Source of the DNA: Polytrichum commune
Taxonomy: Eukaryota > Streptophyta > Polytrichopsida > Polytrichales > Polytrichaceae
Assembly (NCBI GenBank): GCA_950295325.1
Contig: OX485805.1
Span: 54,026,758-54,090,757, forward strand
Direction: 5' to 3'
DNA length: 64,000 bases
In this document: piece after piece, positions 57,442-64,000 of the stretch
Numbering within the stretch: position 1 is the stretch's first letter
Layout of the letters: each line of letters begins with the position of its first letter
The notes under the pieces: model-generated
What the model saw: only the letters and a program-made list of their open reading frames with translations
What the model was told of the DNA's origin: nothing
Database searches by the model: none
Made by a program: the position numbers and the translations under genes

Positions 57442-58942
57442 ATGTCCTTCTTCAACTAGAGCTCGAGTTGAAAACCAAAACCTGTAGTTTATGAGAGCTC
57501 GACATTAAGTTGGATTTGACAAGCTCGTATCCCAAATTCACATTGTTGAGAGTTTGATACTAAGTTGGATTTGACAAGGTGTTATTCCAAGGCATGCAAC
57601 ATGAAAAATGCTAAATCTTAAATTGGTTTTTATCACCCATAAATTGGTGATTGCCCCTCCTCCCGGGTTTGTGATTGATTCAATTTAACCCCCCTAAAGG
57701 ACCACGCCAATTTTTGCGCACTTCCCGTATACTACGTGGTTTGTTGTTCATGTACTTTATAGAAGTCTTTTACGACAATTTGCTAATTCGATTGAGAGCT
57801 TTAGTTCTTCCAATGATTGGATTTGAACATATGCATATGATTGCTAATTTGTTAGGGGGTGCCAGCCTCTGAGAACTGTGTGTGAATTTACATGTTCGTT
57901 GTCAATGCACAGTCCTTGAATTACTTTTGAGCACCTATGAACATGTTCTCCTATTGCAAGCTACACCCATGGTACAAGAATATTGGGGCATGTACAAGAC
58001 AATTATATGTACTCCAAATCAATAGGTCACGTTATCACTAGACCATGTAGCATGTTGAATCGTGTCACCGTCTACCCTCCACCAATAGGAGGGAAGGTCA
58101 TCAAGACCTACTGTATTCTTATTTTGAGACCCGTCCTTGTGATTGATTAAGCCGGTAATGTCCAATCTCTTTTGTATGTAGCACCATTTATGTAATCTTG
58201 GAGTATTATACAAGAGGAATGGTCCCCACGTTTGTGAACACATATAAGTACTCTTGTAACGAGCTCTCTCTCTCTCTCTATACACACTCACATGAAGTTC
58301 CTTGCATTTGTACTCACACATTTTCTTTCATGAGTTACTATAAATGCGAAGACCACCGCTCACATGATGCATAATATGAAGCCATACAACCACATTTGAG
58401 TTTCCCGATATTTTAGGGTTACTTTTGGGGGGGGGGGGGTAATGTGATGCTAGTTATTTAGGTGTCATGTTAAATATTATACACATGTTTGGAGTTTGAA
58501 ATGTGAATCAAGTTGATCCACGTTTAGCTCAAGTCCGTAGACAAACAAGAGACCGCGATGAGGAATATAAATTGGAGTTGATAATCCTTGGCAGAATATG
58601 ACATCATGCTTCACGCCATGTCCATAGTACACTAAATATGTAAGTACATGGGGACAGTGATCAGGGAGGTTTTTGGGCTTAATCGGTTGAGGTCCTAGTG
58701 TTTCCAAGTCCAACCGGTTACATGTTGACATCCTCCGGTTTTCCTTTATTAAATTGGGGTATATTCTATAAATTCCTCTAAAACGATTGGTAGTTTTCCT
58801 GCAGTCTTGAATTTCAACAAGCTATTTTTCAAACTCAACCAGTTCATTTGTAGTTAACTGCTTGTTCTCCCCGATCCTAGCATGGGGATAAGTAATGAAG
58901 TTCCATTTTCAAGTGTGACATGCATGGCAACCCATTAATAGA
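57442..58942. other. intergenic, no supported gene
   Basis: Short duplication of AGTTGGATTTGACAAG near 57510 and 57565. (CT)n at about 58264-58279 and G12 at about 58428. A minus-strand frame of about 100 codons at 58019-58321 has no recognisable content. Confidence 0.45.
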
Positions 58943-59457
58943 GAGCTTACACCATCTGGTCCAATAAATGTTTGAGGACCAAGAGTCGTGACCGTGTAAA
59001 TCTAAGGGCCCTTGAAAATCATCCAGAGGTTGTACCTTGGGAAATAGAGATTTAGTTTTTCAATTGATGGGTCCTCAAGCTTAGTGTAAAGTGGAAGTGG
59101 ACCATGTTTGAGGGACCTCTACATATGTTCAAGTTCGGGTTTGGACCCCCACCATGGCAATATAATAAATAAAGGAGACAATGTAGATTCAAATTGATTT
59201 GGCACAAGCCTTAGTTTTGCTTTAGACCCACCTCTTTTTGATGGGTCTGGCGCAATTCCAATAGACTATGAAACACTATCCACTTGATGTCATGTAGGAT
59301 GCCATGTGAGATTTTTATCTCTTCGTATTTCTTTGGTCCTTCAGTGTCTTCAAAATTTAGTGTAGAGTGAGTTTGGACCATGTTTGACTTCTCGACCAAT
59401 CTCATAACTTGTATATCACGGGTCAAGGGCCCTCAAGCCCTAGTGTACAAGAGGCCC
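58943..59457. mobile_element. Harbinger-like MITE, CTTGAGGGCC group
   Basis: The right end CCTAGTGTACAAGAGGCCC is followed by TAA. The left end near AGCTTACACCATCTGGTCC is degenerate. The interior is the reverse complement of 52853-53232 in large part (CACGGGTCAAGGGCCC, GATGTCATGTAGGATGCC). Confidence 0.6.
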
Positions 59458-59460
59458 TAA

Positions 59461-60084
59461 TCCTTAAACCTCAAGGTAGAAATTGGAAGAAGAAGAAGAA
59501 AATCTATCGTTAAATGCGGTCAATTTTCTTGCACACTTTGCACAAGCTATATGGATGGTCTGTGGATCGATGTGATGCTTGAGTTGAGGCATGAGATGCA
59601 TGATGCATTGCAATGGAAATTCGTGCACTTGGTAGTGATATATAAAGCAAGTTATAGAACTATAGTTTACTATTAATATTGATGCTCGATACTAATAGAA
59701 AAAGGGACATGCCTTGCTTGCATGTATGGAAACCATGTAACCTATCTATCAAGGTCAAAGGCCAATGACCCCTTGTGTGAATCTATGTGGGTCCCACTTT
59801 CTCAAAATCTCTTCTTGGTTAACTTAATGTAGTCTTATTGGGTCCCTTGTTTTAAAAATTGGGATTCGGTCCATGTGTGCGCTTGTATTTAAAGTTGATA
59901 CTCAAACCTCCAATTTGGGAGTCTTGAATGAACTCCACGCGTCCGTAAAACTACTAACGTGAATCATTTATCTCATGTGTCATTTTGTTGTGCCATATTG
60001 CATGTGAAAATGTGTTCGAGTGATGTCCAAGTCCCAACGGGTTGTAGAATTGACATATACGAGGATTGAATAGGTTTGTGATGT
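59461..60084. other. intergenic, no feature seen
   Basis: AT-rich, short (GAA)n at about 59487-59498. No coding signal. Confidence 0.5.
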
Positions 60085-60450
60085 CGCTTCTCCTCATACA
60101 ATGTAGTTGGAAGACGAGGCACACTTTATGTTGGGATGTTCATTCTACAACTCCATCGGAGTCAGGTTTCTTTCCCTGATTCATATTGTAGTATTGGACA
60201 ATCTCTAGTCTTTCTTCTTGTTGAGACTATCAAGTTGATATTAGGCGCTACCTCACCGATCCACTTCATTCTGTTATCCTAGGGCGTTAGCCTTGTTTTC
60301 TTTGTTTTCTTTGTTTGGAAGGGGGCACAAATTTAAGATTCCATTGCAAGAGAGTGACCAAGGAGTTAGCCTTGTTGACACCATCCTAGTGTGCTTCTAG
60401 TTCCATTGTTGGCCTTTTCATTTCATGGACTTCAAATCAATTTCATTTCA
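60085..60450 (+). pseudogene. decayed copy of the retroelement-type tail at 47700
   Basis: A reading containing LEDEAHFMLGCSFYNSIGVR and a Ser-Phe-Phe-x-L-x-R segment matches the open copy at 47700-48073, but with several stops and a Ser in place of the Pro after the Cys. The similarity continues downstream (GACACCATCCTAGTGTGC, GGACTTCAAATCAATTTCAT). It shows that the family is repeated and supports a mobile origin. Confidence 0.55.
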
Positions 60451-61416
60451 TTTCATTACTTGTTTTAGCACATTCCAATAAAAACTCTTTATTGAGCCTA
60501 TATTACTTGCCTTCAATGACAACCTTGCATAAGTGCGGTGGTGTTACAAGACACATTCATTATATAGGACAAGAAGGTGTGCAACATGACCCACAAGTAA
60601 CACTTCCGTATTTCTTTTTCATATCATCTTGGACTTGTCAAATATTTCACGATTCATGTGATAAAAAAAAACATATTTAAATGCAAAAAGTTGCGCTAAT
60701 TTTCTTTCAACTCATAATACATTTCTCTATGCTTTATGGAGTGGTACTCATACATGTTCTTCAATGGGTTTCTTTTGGATATATATATGTATATATAAGA
60801 CTTGGAGATGTATATATATGTTGGGTACTTGTAGGTCATAATCAATTTGCAGTTCACATCAATAGTAAGCCTAAGGAGAGCTATAAACTAACAATGATCA
60901 TATTGTTTCTTAATAAAGATTATAAGAAGTACACAAGGTTTTGAAGGGAGAGGGAATCATCGTATACGAGGGTACTTCTTAATCATTCAACATAAAAGCC
61001 TTACAATAGTATGTAGTCCGGAAGCTACTTTTTTAGTTGATTTGAGATGGGATTTAGTTTTTAAGACTTTGAATTAGTGTACTTGATGTCATTTGAGATA
61101 CTTTTCCAACAAACTTATAGGGGTCAAGTTCATATGTTGGATGGATAAGAGATACACTCGTATACGAAATGCATGTTTTGAGGATTGCAATGTGTTTATA
61201 ACACTTTCTCATTTTATATAACATATGATTTATCTAGTTAGTGCATATCAAAATCATCCGTCATTAACCAACATAATCATCATGGCAATGCCCATGTATA
61301 TATTGTACATGAATTGTTTTGTTGAAAATAATTACGACTCGAACTGACATCACTACAAGGATCCATGGTCTAGGCCACTCATTTGAGTGGTTTTTCAAAT
61401 GTTTGTGGAACAATGA
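60451..61416. other. intergenic, no supported gene
   Basis: TA-rich stretch at 60780-60820. A frame of 87 codons at 60681-60944 is AT-rich and hydrophobic with no motif. Confidence 0.45.
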
Positions 61417-61968
61417 GGGCCAGTTTCCACCATGGGCCATGGAGTCGGACCATGGAAGATGACAATTTTCCATGGTCCAACTTCCATGGTCCGATTTCTC
61501 ATAAATCAATTTACAAGTCTTTGGGCCCCTCATTAGGTGTAAACCAAAATGTGGACCAAGAGGAATGACCATGCACCAAAAAAAGAATGTGCTAAAATTT
61601 TAATATATGTCCAAAAAAGGAAATTTTGAGAAAAAAAAATATTAAAGCTTGACCATTCTTTTTTCTTCTCTTGTCTTCATCTTCTCTTTTTGAAAAAACA
61701 TATTCATTAAAAACTCATTAAATTTTATTTCTTTGCCATGGGCCCTTGCCACCATAGCACCTCTTTTGCCTCTCCCACCGCAAAACCCGTTGGACCATGT
61801 CAATGGATATTGTAGGCCTTAAAATATGTCTTTGAGGACCTTGAACTCCATGGCCACTATGACATTTTTTTCCTTGGTATAAACCGAAGCGATCTTGGGA
61901 TTCAACAACCAATCACAAATTTCAGAAGGCCTTGGGACGATTTCATGGTCCATAGTGTAAACAACCCC
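61417..61968. mobile_element. Harbinger-like MITE, TTTACACTATGG group
   Basis: The left end GGGCCAGTTTCCACCATGG and the right end CCATAGTGTAAACAACCCC are flanked by TGA on both sides (61414-61416 and 61969-61971). 552 bp. The interior strings ATGACCATGCACCAAAAAA and CACCGCAAAACCCGTTGG are shared with the copies at 21632, 22480 and 34342. Confidence 0.85.
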
Positions 61969-61991
61969 TGACTTCTCCATTTCATTTGTAC

Positions 61992-62317
61992 ACTAAATAA
62001 ACCTATTATTTTGGGCCAAAATAAATTTGTAGATCCCACGCTAATTCTCATCATGAGAATTAATGTTCAACCCACGCTAAATTTCCGGGAGAAAGTTAGC
62101 GCGGGCCACATTACTTGTTTAATATGTAGGAAATTAATGTGGGTGATATTATTTTGTGCTAGTTATGTCCTATATTTAGCATTCAATGTGTTAGATGAAA
62201 GTGTTGATAAAGACTTAGGGGAAGGCACGGTGTCTTGGACCCACATTAATTTAACCTTGACTACAAAAATTAGTGTGGCCCACGCTAACTTTCCACCCAC
62301 ACTCATAGGATTATTTA
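61992..62317. mobile_element. MITE, CTAAATAGTCCTATTAGTG family
   Basis: The left end CTAAATAAACCTATTATTTT pairs with the right end CCCACACTCATAGGATTATTTAG. The internal strings GTGTCTTGGACCCAC and GTGTGGCCCACGCTAA match the copy at 11433. Its right end abuts the next MITE, which used its TTA as target. Confidence 0.72.
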
Positions 62318-62654
62318 GGGTCACTTCACACATGAGAGTGAAGTTCCGTGACCATTGCATTCTAAGATCTCTCGTTGGTTGAAAAGGCCGAGACCGTCCA
62401 AGTTCACTTCACACTAGAAGGAAAAACCCAGGGACCCAAAGAAATTATCATGGATGAAAAGTTTACGTCGATTCCTACATGACAAACTATACATATTGTT
62501 TCATAATATGCGGGAATTTGCGTTAGGCCCACTTCCAAGAAATAGGCTTGATGCAAATTATGATAGACCATGTCAGTGGTACAACCTTTGGATGAGAATC
62601 AAGGACACTTACAATTACACAATCATGGCCCTCAACTTGTGTATGAAGTGGCCC
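62318..62654. mobile_element. Harbinger-like MITE, ACTTCACACATGAG group, short copy
   Basis: GGGTCACTTCACACATGAG and the right end CTTGTGTATGAAGTGGCCC are inverted relatives flanked by TTA (62315-62317 and 62655-62657). 337 bp, with the family interior (GATTCCTACATGACAAA) but about 150 bp shorter than the two full copies. Confidence 0.82.
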
Positions 62655-62657
62655 TTA

Positions 62658-63479
62658 GTCCAATGCTAATCTATACATGCAATAAACCATTTACCACCAA
62701 AAACTCACTCTTATTAAATATATATTACTTGAGCTATGAATTCTACATTGCATTTGCCATTACAAGTCAACCCCGAATGTGAAATTGAATCCATGGCCGG
62801 GAAGCCGGTCCACATTGCTAAAGGGCCTTTTTTCTTTCTTTCTTTCGTCTTCTTTCTTTTTTATCAAAATCATCATGATATTCACGATATTCCTTACGGT
62901 CACGATCCCAAGGGATTGAGCCAAGCCGGTTATAAGTACCATTTTTGAAGCGGGTACTATACCTTACAACAAAGCTAGCACTCATGTAGCTAGTGTAGTA
63001 CTCTTGGTGGCTTCCAAACAAGCTTGAAGGTAGGCACCTAGTTTGACTTTGTGTTATCAATCACGCACTCCAATGCCTCTCGAGTCTCTTTCTCGAAACG
63101 ACTCAAATTAGGTTTAACCCTCAAGTCACATAAAATTGGGATTCACTCCAATATTATTTGATCCCCGTGAGTGAACTAACTTTCACGCAATCTACCACTA
63201 ACTCCGAAGAGGTGCAATTTTAGTAGTTCACTAGCCGTAAGCAAGTGAATTGGAGTGGTTCAATAACTCGGTAGTTAAATCAAGGTTTGTTGACTGATCA
63301 TGTAATCCAATCTTGCCATTTCTAGTATTGCCCAATTATTTTGAGGAGTAATTCATAGTTGATTTTGTTCTTAATTCCTTTTGGTGACTTCTTTTTATCA
63401 ACATTGAGTACGCTTTCTAGGTGTGTGTATATAGTATGCTATAGTGACTATTTTAATGTGCTCACTCCAACTACACTAA
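62658..63479. other. intergenic, no feature seen
   Basis: AT-rich with a CTTT-rich tract near 62827-62860. No coding signal. Confidence 0.5.
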
Positions 63480-63627
63480 GGGTTGTTTTACATACGCAAC
63501 CAAGGGCCATGAGAACAAATATATATTGGGTTTCCCGTGGTCACGGTCAGCAGTCTAAAGACCATGACCAAGAGAAATCCACGACATTTTTTCAAAGCCT
63601 TGGTCATCAGCCAAGTGTGAAGCTAAC
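63480..63627. mobile_element. possible small Harbinger-like MITE relic
   Basis: TAA precedes GGGTTGTTTTACATACG. The right end, read inverted, is GTTAGCTTCACACTTGGC after TTA. About 148 bp. Inside, GGTCACGGTC and GACCATGACC echo the family. The ends are weakly matched. Confidence 0.4.
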
Positions 63628-64000
63628 TTAGACCGAGATGTAGTATCTTTCATAAAAACCAAAAGATATAAATATAAATATAATAATATATATGTACACT
63701 TTTAAAATTTATCATAAGTGTAAATTTCTAAAAAAAAATGGTGTTTCCAATAACATGGTCACCTTATTTTCCATTGTGATGACCTATTAGGATCCTCTTG
63801 CAATAAAGTCCAGGTCACCGTCAATAATTATCCATTTATGGAGACGTAAGATTCTATGTCACTTTCTCATTCATTTTTTGGAATACTCACACTTGTTCAC
63901 TTTTATTTTTGGCGGCCTCGTGTAAGATATAATGGGACTGCCACTCATTTCTCAAGCAATGAAAGATTGTATGTGGTGGTCATGGCCAAAAGTCATTATG
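63628..64000. other. intergenic to the window edge, no feature seen
   Basis: AT-rich with a (TATAAA)n-like tract at about 63665-63690. Confidence 0.5.

Noticed and set aside
1-64000. Bacterial-type systems: CRISPR arrays, operons, riboswitches, toxin genes, phage genes
   Set aside because: No spaced identical repeats with unique spacers, no ribosome-binding sites or gene packing; everything points to plant nuclear DNA.

Overview
The window looks like nuclear DNA from a land plant with a repeat-rich genome. The grounds are an F-box/kelch-type pseudogene, GT..AG intron signals, AT-rich intergenic sequence, Ty3/gypsy and LINE retroelements of plant type, and many short non-autonomous DNA transposons whose 3-bp TAA/TTA duplications are typical of PIF/Harbinger. 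The style of the gypsy polyprotein and of the LINE parts suggests a spore-bearing plant (bryophyte, lycophyte or fern) more than a flowering plant. That is an impression from family resemblance, not a measurement. I see no bacterial, organellar, rRNA or CRISPR features.

Layout. 1-750: the 3' part of an unidentified split gene. 1.7-3.6 kb: a CT-rich stretch, a 35-bp minisatellite and a cluster of ACGT-core motifs. 3.58-7.25 kb: a decayed Ty3/gypsy pol ending in a PHD-type zinc finger, followed by a 2.7-kb solo LTR (7870-10561) with its own 5-bp target duplication. 10.6-17.3 kb: intergenic sequence with MITEs. 17.3-18.4 kb, minus strand: a broken F-box/kelch gene. 18.5-27 kb: tandem repeats, an array of short palindromes, Harbinger-like MITEs and a foldback element with long inverted arms. 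27.4-32.4 kb: a LINE split by a second 2.4-kb solo LTR of the same family in the other orientation. 32.4-44 kb: MITEs, a 1.19-kb mariner/pogo-like element and anonymous sequence. 44.2-45.5 kb: the RNase H end of a second kind of LINE. 47.7-48.1 kb: a retroelement-type tail ORF with a decayed cousin at 60.1 kb. 49.4-51.4 kb: a GC-richer block that may hold a split minus-strand gene. 52-64 kb: mostly MITEs in AT-rich DNA.

No gene here is clearly intact and functional, and the genes do not form a pathway. The window is a layered record of element insertions: LINE, then a solo LTR inside it; Harbinger MITE, then a smaller MITE inside it. Many stop codons in the retroelements fit loss of methylated cytosine. 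I found no convincing undescribed system. The most unusual items are the PHD finger attached to a gypsy pol, the pair of very long solo LTRs, the palindrome array at 21.2-21.6 kb and the three-hairpin cluster at 35.0-35.2 kb.
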